Source: Methylibium rhizosphaerae (lineage in GTDB: Bacteria > Pseudomonadota > Gammaproteobacteria > Burkholderiales > Burkholderiaceae_C). From it: a stretch of 52,994 nt of DNA. Position 1 is the stretch's first letter; every line of letters starts with the position of its first letter. Below, piece after piece: positions 46,510 to 52,994 of this stretch. The notes under the pieces were generated by a model. That model worked only from the letters and a program-made list of their open reading frames with translations, was not told the DNA's origin and did not search any database. The position numbers and the translations under genes were made by a program. Where the stretch lies: contig NZ_SWAR01000038.1 of assembly GCF_006386545.1 (NCBI RefSeq), positions 1-52,994 of the forward strand, in the 5' to 3' direction.

Positions 46510-48237
46510 GTGGCAGTGGATACCCTTGTAGAAGCCCCTCAAAGCTCCCTTTCGGGTGTGGCGCGGGTGCTGGTCCATGCCGGCAAGATCAACGCCAAGG
46601 CTGCCGAGGAGCTGGTCAAGACCTCGAAGGAGCAGCGCCGCAGCTTCGTTTCTGCGGCGGTGGCTGCCGGCACGATCAGCGCCGCCGACTTGGCTCACAC
46701 GCTTTCGAGCGCGCTGGCGGTGCCCCTGCTCGACCTCAACGCGGTCGATGCCCAGCGGCTGCCCAAGAACGTCATCGACAACAAGCTGTCGGCGCAGTAC
46801 CAGGTGGTGGTGCTGGGCAAGCGCGGCAGCCGGCTGTTCATCGGCGGCGCAGACCCTACCGACCAGGAAGCCGTCGAGCGCATCAAGTTCGCCACCCAGC
46901 TCACGCCCGAGTGGGTGATCGTCGAGCAGGACAAGCTCGCCAAGCTGCTGGAAGGTGCCACAGCCACCGCCAGCGAAGCGCTGGAGGCGATGTCCGGCGG
47001 CGACTTCGAGTTCGACGTCACAGACGACGTCACCGAGAAGCAGCAGGAAACGCAAGAGGTCACCACCGACGTCGAAGACGCTCCGGTCGTGCGCTTCCTG
47101 CAGAAGATGCTGATCGACGCGATCAACATGCGCGCGTCCGACCTGCACTTCGAACCGTTCGAATACAGCTACCGCGTGCGTTTCCGCGTCGACGGCGAGC
47201 TGCGCGAGATCACGCAGCCGCCCATCGCCATCAAGGAAAAGCTCGCCTCGCGCATCAAGGTCATCTCGCGGCTGGACATCGCCGAAAAGCGCGTGCCGCA
47301 GGACGGCCGCATGAAGCTGAAGTTCGGCAGCAAGTCGATCGACTTCCGGGTCAGCACGCTGCCCACGCTGTTCGGCGAGAAGATCGTGATCCGTATCCTC
47401 GATTCCTCCAGCGCCAAGCTGGGCATCGAGGCGCTGGGCTACGAGAAGGAAGAAAAAGACCGGCTGATGAACGCCATCGTGCGCCCGTACGGCATGGTGC
47501 TGGTCACCGGCCCCACGGGTTCGGGCAAGACGGTGTCGCTGTACACCTGCCTCAACATCCTGAACCAGCCGGGCGTCAACATCTCCACCGTCGAGGATCC
47601 GGCCGAAATCAACCTGCCGGGCATCAACCAGGTCAACGTCAACGACAAGGCCGGCCTCAACTTCGCCGTCGCGCTCAAGGCCTTCCTGCGCCAGGATCCC
47701 GACGTGATCATGGTGGGCGAAATCCGCGACCTCGAAACTGCCGACATCGCCATCAAGGCCGCCCAGACCGGCCACATGGTGATGAGCACGCTGCACACCA
47801 ACGACGCACCGACCACGCTGACCCGTCTGCTCAACATGGGCGTGGCGCCTTTCAACATCGCCTCGAGCGTGATCCTGATCACGGCCCAGCGCCTGGCGCG
47901 CAGGCTGTGCGAGGGCTGCAAGGTGCCGGCCGACTACCCGCGCGAGTCGATGCTGAAGGCCGGATTCAAGGAGCCGGACCTCGATGGCAACTGGAAGCCC
48001 TACCGCGCGGTCGGCTGCTCGTCGTGCAACAACGGCTACAAGGGGCGGGTCGGCATCTACCAGGTGATGCCGATCAGCGAAGAGATCCAGCGCATCATCC
48101 TGAGCGAAGGCACGGCGATGGACATCGCCGCGCAGGCACAGCGCGACGGCGTGCGAGATCTGCGGCAGTCCGGGCTGGTGAAGGTCAGGCTCGGGGTGAC
48201 GACGCTGGAAGAGGTCATTTCGGTGACCAACGAGTGA
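46510..48237 (+). CDS. pilB: Type IV pilus assembly ATPase
   Basis: A 575-residue hexameric motor that powers pilus extension. The N-terminal domain (about 10-160) is MshEN/GspE-like. The catalytic domain has Walker A GPTGSGKT at 334-341, the Asp box after TVEDPAEI, Walker B VIMVGEIRD and the His box GHMVMSTLHTND. The zinc tetracysteine is CEGC followed by CSSC near residues 466-510. The GTG start at 46510 gives the normal N-terminus. It is followed by pilC and pilD; no pilA major pilin gene is in the window. Confidence 0.97.
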   Translation: MAVDTLVEAPQSSLSGVARVLVHAGKINAKAAEELVKTSKEQRRSFVSAAVAAGTISAADLAHTLSSALAVPLLDLNAVDAQRLPKNVIDNKLSAQYQVVVLGKRGSRLFIGGADPTDQEAVERIKFATQLTPEWVIVEQDKLAKLLEGATATASEALEAMSGGDFEFDVTDDVTEKQQETQEVTTDVEDAPVVRFLQKMLIDAINMRASDLHFEPFEYSYRVRFRVDGELREITQPPIAIKEKLASRIKVISRLDIAEKRVPQDGRMKLKFGSKSIDFRVSTLPTLFGEKIVIRILDSSSAKLGIEALGYEKEEKDRLMNAIVRPYGMVLVTGPTGSGKTVSLYTCLNILNQPGVNISTVEDPAEINLPGINQVNVNDKAGLNFAVALKAFLRQDPDVIMVGEIRDLETADIAIKAAQTGHMVMSTLHTNDAPTTLTRLLNMGVAPFNIASSVILITAQRLARRLCEGCKVPADYPRESMLKAGFKEPDLDGNWKPYRAVGCSSCNNGYKGRVGIYQVMPISEEIQRIILSEGTAMDIAAQAQRDGVRDLRQSGLVKVRLGVTTLEEVISVTNE

Positions 48238-48278
48238 AGCTCAGCAAGAGATAACGAACTAGGAACGTCGGGGGCACT

Positions 48279-49505
48279 ATGGCTACGGCAGCGATGGCGG
48301 CGAAGGGGAACATCAAGGACTTCGTCTTCGAGTGGGAGGGCAAGGACCGCAACGGCAAGATCGTCCGCGGCGAAATGCGTGCCGGCGGCGAGGCCATGGT
48401 GAGCGCGAGCCTGCGCCGCCAGGGCATCATGGTCAACAAGGTGAAGAAGCGCCGCATGAGCGGTGGCAAGTCCATCAAGCTGAAGGACATCGCCATCTTC
48501 ACGCGGCAGCTGTCCACCATGCTGCGCGCCGGTGTACCGCTGCTCCAGGCCTTCGACATCGTCGGCCGCGGCAACCCCAACCCTCGGATGGCGCGGCTGC
48601 TGAACGACATCCGCGCGGACGTCGAAACCGGCACCAGCCTTTCAGCCGCCTTCCGCAAGTACCCGCTGTTCTTCGACGCGCTGTACTGCAACCTGGTCGA
48701 AGCCGGCGAAGCCGCCGGTATCCTGGAAACCCTGCTCGACCGCCTTGCCACGTACCAGGAAAAGACGCTCGCCATCAAGCAGAAGATCAAGTCGGCGCTG
48801 ATCTATCCCGTGGCCGTGCTGGTGGTGGCCTTCATCGTGGTGTCGGTGATCATGATCTTCGTGATTCCCGCCTTCAAGCAGGTGTTCGACTCCTTCGGCG
48901 CCGATCTGCCCGCCCCCACCCTGCTGGTCATGGCCATCTCCGACGTATTCGTCAAGTACTGGTGGGCCATCTTCGGCTTCATCGGAGGCGGCGTGTATTT
49001 CTTCTTCGAGTCCTGGAAGCGTTCGGAGAAGATGCAGAAGGCCATGGACCGCATGCTGCTGAAGATGCCCATCTTCGGCGAGATCGTGCACAAGGCCACC
49101 GTCGCCCGCTGGACGCGCACGCTGTCCACCATGTTCGCCGCCGGCGTGCCGCTGGTCGAGGCGCTCGACTCCGTGGGTGGCGCCTCCGGCAACGCGGTGT
49201 TCGTCGAGGCGACCGAAAAGATCCAGAAGGACGTGTCCACCGGCGCCAGCCTCACTTCGTCGATGAACTCCACCGGCGTGTTCCCCAACATGGTCCTGCA
49301 GATGTGCGCCATCGGCGAGGAATCGGGCTCCATCGACCACATGCTCGGCAAGGCTGCCGACTTCTACGAAGAAGAAGTGGATGAGGCGGTCAAGGGCCTG
49401 TCGACCCTGATGGAGCCGATCATCATCGTGATCCTCGGCGGCCTGATCGGCGGCATCGTGGTGTCGATGTACCTGCCCATCTTCAAGCTCGGCCAAGTGG
49501 TCTGA
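48279..49505 (+). CDS. pilC: Type IV pilus inner-membrane platform protein
   Basis: A 408-residue protein with two homologous T2SF cytoplasmic domains and three transmembrane helices. Landmarks are IAIFTRQLSTMLRAGVPLLQAFDIV in the first half, VARWTRTLSTMFAAGVPLVEALDSV in the second, and the C-terminal MEPIIIVILGGLIGGIVVSMYLPIF. It links the PilB motor to pilin polymerisation. It lies 41 bases after pilB and seven bases before pilD. Confidence 0.97.
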   Translation: MATAAMAAKGNIKDFVFEWEGKDRNGKIVRGEMRAGGEAMVSASLRRQGIMVNKVKKRRMSGGKSIKLKDIAIFTRQLSTMLRAGVPLLQAFDIVGRGNPNPRMARLLNDIRADVETGTSLSAAFRKYPLFFDALYCNLVEAGEAAGILETLLDRLATYQEKTLAIKQKIKSALIYPVAVLVVAFIVVSVIMIFVIPAFKQVFDSFGADLPAPTLLVMAISDVFVKYWWAIFGFIGGGVYFFFESWKRSEKMQKAMDRMLLKMPIFGEIVHKATVARWTRTLSTMFAAGVPLVEALDSVGGASGNAVFVEATEKIQKDVSTGASLTSSMNSTGVFPNMVLQMCAIGEESGSIDHMLGKAADFYEEEVDEAVKGLSTLMEPIIIVILGGLIGGIVVSMYLPIFKLGQVV

Positions 49506-49512
49506 CGCCCCG

Positions 49513-50373
49513 GTGGAATTCGGCACCGAACTGCAGCAGGCGCTGCTTTCGCCCTGGGGACTCGGACTGCTCGGACTGTGCATCGGCAGCTTCCTCAACG
49601 TGGTGGTGCATCGGCTGCCGCTGATGCTTGAGCAGCAGTGGCGGGCTGAAAGCGCCGAACTGCTGGGCATCGAGAACAAGGACGAGGGTGCACCGCTCAG
49701 CCTGTCGCGCCCCCGCTCGCGCTGCCCGCACTGCGGGCACCAGATCCGCTGGTTCGAGAACATCCCTCTGGTGAGCTGGTTGGCCCTGCGTGCCCGCTGC
49801 TCGGCGTGCAAGGCCCCCATCTCCGCGCGCTATCCGCTGGTGGAGCTCTTTACCGGCGTGCTGCTGGCCGCGGTCGGCTGGCGTTTCGGCGCCGCGCCGA
49901 CGACGCTGCTGTGGTGCGGCTTTGCGGCCACGCTGGTCGCCCTGGCCGCCATCGACTGGGACACCACGCTGCTACCCGACAGCCTGACGCTGCCGTTGCT
50001 GTGGGCCGGCCTCATCGCCGCGACGCTGGGCTGGACGCTGCCGCTGCCCACGGCGTTGTGGGGGGCAGTGGCCGGGTACCTCTCGCTCTGGTCGGTGTAC
50101 TGGCTTTTCAAGCTGACCACCGGCAAGGAAGGCATGGGGCGCGGTGACTTCAAGCTGCTCGCGGCAATGGGCGCGTGGCTGGGCTGGCAGATGCTGCTGC
50201 CCATCCTGCTGGGCGCTTCGATCATCGGCGCCATCGTCGGCATCGCGATGAAGCTCAGCGCCAACCTGCGCGAAGGCCGCTACGTGCCTTTCGGCCCCTT
50301 CCTCGCCGGCTCGGGTGTCGTCGTCATGCTGGCCGGCCAGCAGCGTGTGCTGGGCTGGATCGGCTGGAACTAG
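49513..50373 (+). CDS. pilD: Prepilin leader peptidase / N-methyltransferase
   Basis: A 286-residue polytopic aspartyl peptidase that cleaves and N-methylates type IV prepilins and type II secretion pseudopilins. The zinc tetracysteine is CPHCGHQIRWFENIP with CSACKAPIS, in the cytoplasmic methylase loop. The two catalytic Asp residues are in AIDWDTTLLPDSLTLP and in the GxGD motif GMGRGDFKLLAAMG. The GTG start at 49513 gives the normal N-terminus ending in GLCIGSFLNVVVHRLP. Confidence 0.97.
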   Translation: MEFGTELQQALLSPWGLGLLGLCIGSFLNVVVHRLPLMLEQQWRAESAELLGIENKDEGAPLSLSRPRSRCPHCGHQIRWFENIPLVSWLALRARCSACKAPISARYPLVELFTGVLLAAVGWRFGAAPTTLLWCGFAATLVALAAIDWDTTLLPDSLTLPLLWAGLIAATLGWTLPLPTALWGAVAGYLSLWSVYWLFKLTTGKEGMGRGDFKLLAAMGAWLGWQMLLPILLGASIIGAIVGIAMKLSANLREGRYVPFGPFLAGSGVVVMLAGQQRVLGWIGWN

Positions 50374-50398
50374 CACACACGCACGCCGGCGAACGAGC

Positions 50399-50995
50399 AT
50401 GCGTCGCATCGGACTCACCGGCGGCATCGGCAGCGGCAAGAGCGCGGTGGCCGGCATGCTGGGCGAATTCGGCGCCTGCATCGTCGATACCGACGCCATC
50501 GCGCGCCAGATCAGCGCGCCGGGCGGCCTGGCGATCCCGGCACTGCGCGAACGTTTCGGCGACGAGGCCATCGACGCAACCGGCGCCCTCGATCGCGACC
50601 GCATGCGCACGCTGGCCTTTGCCGACCCTGGTACCCGCACGGCGCTCGAGGCGGTTCTGCACCCGCTGATCGGCGCAGAGGCCGAGAGGCAGGCCGCCGC
50701 AGCCCGGCCGGACCAGAGCGTGGTGTTCGACGTGCCGCTGCTGGTCGAGTCGGGCCGCTGGCGGGCGCGGGTCGAACGCGTGCTGGTGGTCGACTGCACC
50801 GTCGAGACGCAGATCGAGCGCGTGATGCGCCGCTCGGGCTGGGAGCGTGTTGCCGTCGAGCGCGTGATCGCGCAACAGGCCTCGCGCGAAGCCCGCCGGG
50901 CCGCGGCCGACGCCGTCATCCACAACGACGGCGGCATGAGTCTCGACGAGCTGCGCCAGGCCCTGTACACGTTGTGGCAGCGTTGGAGGCTGTGA
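50399..50995 (+). CDS. coaE: Dephospho-CoA kinase
   Basis: A 198-residue P-loop kinase, last step of CoA synthesis. Walker A is GLTGGIGSGKS at the N-terminus. FDVPLLVESGRW and the LID region ERVMRRSGW match CoaE. The start MRRIGLTGG at 50399 is 25 bases after pilD, a conserved neighbour order in Beta- and Gammaproteobacteria. Confidence 0.97.
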   Translation: MRRIGLTGGIGSGKSAVAGMLGEFGACIVDTDAIARQISAPGGLAIPALRERFGDEAIDATGALDRDRMRTLAFADPGTRTALEAVLHPLIGAEAERQAAAARPDQSVVFDVPLLVESGRWRARVERVLVVDCTVETQIERVMRRSGWERVAVERVIAQQASREARRAAADAVIHNDGGMSLDELRQALYTLWQRWRL

Positions 50996-51059
50996 AACAA
51001 TCGGCGCGCCTCGCCCGTGCCATCATCGCGGGCACTCTCTCCCTCGCGAGCGCCGCCCC

Positions 51060-51815
51060 TTGATCCTGTACGAGTACCCCTTCAACGAGAGCATCCGCAC
51101 GATGCTCCGGCTTGAGCACCTGTTCGACCGGCTCGGCCAGCTGATCCCGCGCGAGGCCTCGGTCGACCACCACTACGCTCTCGCCACCATCTTCGAGATC
51201 ATGGATGTGGCCGCCCGGGCCGACCTGAAGAGCGACCTGCTGAAGGACCTCGAGCGGCTGCGCACGCAGTTCAACGGCTACCGCGGCAACCCGTCGATTT
51301 CGGAGGCCGCGCTCGACGAGGTGATCGGCCGCATCGACCATGCCTTCCAGCGGCTGAACCAGGTGTCCGGCAAGGCCGGCCAGGCCCTCACCACGAGCGA
51401 GTGGCTGATGGGTATCCGCAGCCGCATCAGCATTCCCGGTGGCACCTGCGAGTTCGACCTGCCGGCCTACTACGCCTGGCAGAAGGACAGCCCGCAGCGG
51501 CGCCGCAGCGACCTGCAGCACTGGACCGTGACCCTGATGCCGCTGGCCGAGGCGCTGAAGGTGCTGCTCGCGCTGCTGCGCGACGCCGGCGCGCCCCACA
51601 TGGTGGTGGCGCACGGCGGCCAGTACCAGCAGAGCCTGCCCGCCGGCCGCAGCTACCACCTGATGCGGGTCAAGATCGACCAGGGGCTCGGCCTCATCCC
51701 TGAAATCTCGGGGCACCGGCTGATGGTGTCCATCCGCCTGATGCGCCAGGACGCCGAAGGCCGCCTGAAGCCCGCCACCGAAGACGCCAGCTTCGAGCTG
51801 ACGCTGTGCAGCTGA
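51060..51815 (+). CDS. zapD: Cell division protein ZapD
   Basis: A 251-residue FtsZ-bundling protein (DUF1342). The N-terminus (M)[24 protein letters not shown] is unmistakable and requires a TTG start at 51060, because no ATG or GTG is in frame nearby. [25 protein letters not shown] and the C-terminal ISIRLMRQ-like [13 protein letters not shown] fit the family. It follows coaE after 64 bases and slightly precedes yacG, the standard coaE-zapD-yacG order. Confidence 0.95.
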   Translation: MILYEYPFNESIRTMLRLEHLFDRLGQLIPREASVDHHYALATIFEIMDVAARADLKSDLLKDLERLRTQFNGYRGNPSISEAALDEVIGRIDHAFQRLNQVSGKAGQALTTSEWLMGIRSRISIPGGTCEFDLPAYYAWQKDSPQRRRSDLQHWTVTLMPLAEALKVLLALLRDAGAPHMVVAHGGQYQQSLPAGRSYHLMRVKIDQGLGLIPEISGHRLMVSIRLMRQDAEGRLKPATEDASFELTLCS

Positions 51816-51823
51816 GGCCCGCC

Positions 51824-52033
51824 GTGAACCAGCCCGCGCCCCGTACCGTCCCTTGCCCCACCTGCGGCGGGCCGAGCGTGTTCGCGCCGCAGAACAAGTG
51901 GCGCCCCTTCTGCAGCGAGCGCTGCAAGAACATCGACCTCGGCGCATGGGCCAGCGAAGGCTACCGGGTGGCCGACAGGCCGTCGGGGGACGACCCGCTG
52001 GCCGACCTGCCCGCTGCACCGCGCGAGCACTGA
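51824..52033 (+). CDS. yacG: DNA gyrase inhibitor / zinc-binding protein YacG
   Basis: A 69-residue zinc protein. The four cysteines are in [10 protein letters not shown] and [21 protein letters not shown], the YacG pattern. GTG 51824 was chosen because TGAGG precedes it at good spacing; an in-frame GTG at 51806 would overlap the zapD end by ten bases and is also possible. It binds the C-terminal region of GyrB and inhibits gyrase in E. coli. Confidence 0.93.
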   Translation: MNQPAPRTVPCPTCGGPSVFAPQNKWRPFCSERCKNIDLGAWASEGYRVADRPSGDDPLADLPAAPREH

Positions 52034-52041
52034 AAAAGTCG

Positions 52042-52079
52042 CCCCCTTGTTTCAGGGGTCACCCCGTCGCAGGGGGGTG
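52042..52079. repeat. GC-rich stem-loops after yacG
   Basis: Two nested palindromes lie just after the yacG stop: CCCC/GGGG around TTGTTTCA (52042-52058), and CACCCC (52060-52065) with GGGGTG (52074-52079). They have no T-tract, so terminator function is uncertain. They resemble the GC-palindrome style of the repeat at the right edge. The rest of the gap to 52157 shows no other recognisable element apart from the Shine-Dalgarno below. Confidence 0.4.
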
Positions 52080-52157
52080 GCCGTCCGCAGCGCACCGGTC
52101 CACACTTTGGACACCCCGCGAGCAGTTGCGTGGGACCGTCCGAAGAAGGAGCGCGCC

Positions 52158-52394
52158 GTGTTCAGCAGCAGCGGGAACAAGCCCAGCAGCAGAAGCAGCA
52201 GCCATCGCCAGTCCGGCTGGTCTTCGAGCCGGTGGCCCGGCTCCCGCACATCCGCTGGCGCCGGCACCTCAGGTACGGAAAGCGCCGCATCGCGCCAGGG
52301 CAGCATGTACGACTCGTCGTGGGAACTCAGCCACGGCTGCGAAGTGGCCGAACTCAGCGACGTGCCGGTGGAATGGAAGGACCTGACCGGCTGA
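52158..52394 (+). CDS. Small Ser-rich hypothetical protein
   Basis: A 78-residue frame starting at GTG 52158 with AAGGAG six bases upstream, the best Shine-Dalgarno in this part of the window. The first half is Ser/Arg/Gly-rich and unstructured-looking. The C-terminus YDSSWELSHGCEVAELSDVP is acidic and more protein-like, reminiscent of short conserved tails in small Burkholderiales hypothetical proteins. It converges on the Nudix gene 13 bases away. I do not recognise a function; a non-coding stretch remains possible. Confidence 0.45.
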   Translation: MFSSSGNKPSSRSSSHRQSGWSSSRWPGSRTSAGAGTSGTESAASRQGSMYDSSWELSHGCEVAELSDVPVEWKDLTG

Positions 52395-52407
52395 CCGCCC
52401 GGCCCGC

Positions 52408-52851
52408 TCACGCCACGTGCGTGGCTCCGTCGAACCCGCGCTCCTGCGCAAACCACCTCAGCACCGGCACCGTGCCGGGCAGCACGGGCTGCACCTGCAC
52501 CGGCAAGCCCGCCCAGGCCATCTGCTGGCCCTCGCGCATCTCGAACTCGCCGCTCCATTCGTAGACCTTGCAGAAGTGCAGGCGCACCAGCGCGTGCGGG
52601 TAGTCCATCATTTCCACGTGCCAGTGGTGGGCTGCGCCGATGGTGATACCCAGCTCCTCGTGCAGCTCGCGGCGCAAAGCCTGCTCGACGGTTTCGCCGG
52701 CTTCGAGCTTGCCGCCCGGAAACTCCCAGTAGCCCGCATACACCTTCCCCTCGGGCCGCGAGGTCAGCAGGAAGTCGCCTTCGCGGCCCAGGGCATCGCG
52801 TCGCACCAGCACGCCCACGGCCACGTCCACCGGCTTGCGTTCACCGCTCAT
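52408..52851 (-). CDS. mutT: Nudix hydrolase of the MutT type (8-oxo-dGTP diphosphatase)
   Basis: A 147-residue Nudix protein. The Nudix box spans 46-68: GGKLEAGE, then RRELHEELG, with all metal-binding glutamates. VAVGVLVRRD at the N-terminus and VYAGYWEFPGGK are MutT-like, so cleansing of 8-oxo-dGTP is likely. Many Betaproteobacterial MutT genes sit near coaE-zapD-yacG, as here. The ATG at 52851 lies at the edge of the palindromic repeat, which therefore occupies its promoter region. Confidence 0.92.
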   Translation of the reverse strand: MSGERKPVDVAVGVLVRRDALGREGDFLLTSRPEGKVYAGYWEFPGGKLEAGETVEQALRRELHEELGITIGAAHHWHVEMMDYPHALVRLHFCKVYEWSGEFEMREGQQMAWAGLPVQVQPVLPGTVPVLRWFAQERGFDGATHVA

Positions 52852-52994
52852 GTCTGCCCCTCGGCCGGCGAGTACGCCGGCCGATCCCCCGGGGGGATGC
52901 GGGCCGGCTTGGGAGCGGCCCGGCGCTCGGCCCGCAAAGATGTCTGCCCCTCGTCCGGCGGGTACGCCGGCCGATCCCCCGGGGGGATGCGGGC
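52850..52994. repeat. Two direct copies of a 55-bp double-palindrome element, cut by the window edge
   Basis: Copies at 52850-52904 and 52940-52994 differ at only two positions and start 90 bases apart. Each unit starts ATGTCTGCCCCTCG and holds two palindromes. The first is a GGCCGGCG-AGTA-CGCCGGCC stem-loop in copy one, weakened by one change in copy two. The second is the perfect ATCCCCC/GGGGGGAT. A 36-base GC-rich spacer separates them. The second copy runs to the last base, so more units may follow. It looks like a BIME/REP-type intergenic repeat upstream of mutT. Confidence 0.8.

Overview
The window is about 53 kb of GC-rich, densely packed bacterial chromosome. Gene content and order indicate a betaproteobacterium of the order Burkholderiales (Comamonadaceae / Sphaerotilaceae / Rubrivivax-Leptothrix type). 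The evidence is the murA-hisGDCB-hisHAF and hisI-hisE-HIT-tatABC blocks, pilBCD-coaE-zapD-yacG, a PHA-granule-associated protein, and the very high GC at third codon positions. I see no rRNA, tRNA, CRISPR array or intact insertion sequence.

Layout. (1) 1-4140: a plus-strand quinate/shikimate catabolic module: end of a TRAP permease, its periplasmic binding protein, a shikimate/quinate dehydrogenase and a fused 3-dehydroshikimate dehydratase. (2) 4210-6988, minus strand: a secreted GH18 chitinase with two CBM5/12-like modules and Pro/Thr/Ser linkers, then a pirin. (3) 7092-8186: ychF. (4) 8187-10444: a compositionally distinct two-gene insert, an AlbA_2/HATPase protein overlapping a long ParA-type ATPase, between ychF and an aldo/keto reductase. 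This is the best candidate for an undescribed system. (5) 10446-17610: two oxidoreductases, a MASE1-CHASE-PAS hybrid histidine kinase and a DUF885 protein. (6) 17650-24128: hisI-hisE-DUF4870-HIT-tatABC on the plus strand, then MATE, a DegS-like protease and a Nif3 protein. (7) 24157-34535, minus strand: ABC exporter, bolA/ibaG-like, murA, hisGDCBHAF and a winged-helix AlkZ-like protein. Blocks 6 and 7 look like one ancestral operon split by inversion between hisF and hisI.

(8) 34659-37954: TetR regulator, TPR-like protein, wax ester synthase/DGAT and acyl-CoA-binding protein: a neutral-lipid module. (9) 37970-39554: an FNR-like regulator lacking one cluster cysteine, divergent from a BLUF protein that lacks the photoactive Tyr and Gln, followed by a PHA-granule protein. 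(10) 39578-46347: a lipoprotein aminopeptidase, a molybdopterin oxidoreductase, an orphan Liv-type binding protein, and M20 and M14-like peptidases. (11) 46510-52851: pilB-pilC-pilD, coaE, zapD, yacG, a small unknown protein and a mutT-type Nudix gene, ending in a palindrome-rich repeat cut by the window edge.

Starts were chosen from family alignment, Shine-Dalgarno sequences and overlap with neighbours. All family assignments come from reading motifs by eye; no database search was run. Promoter calls are by eye and tentative.
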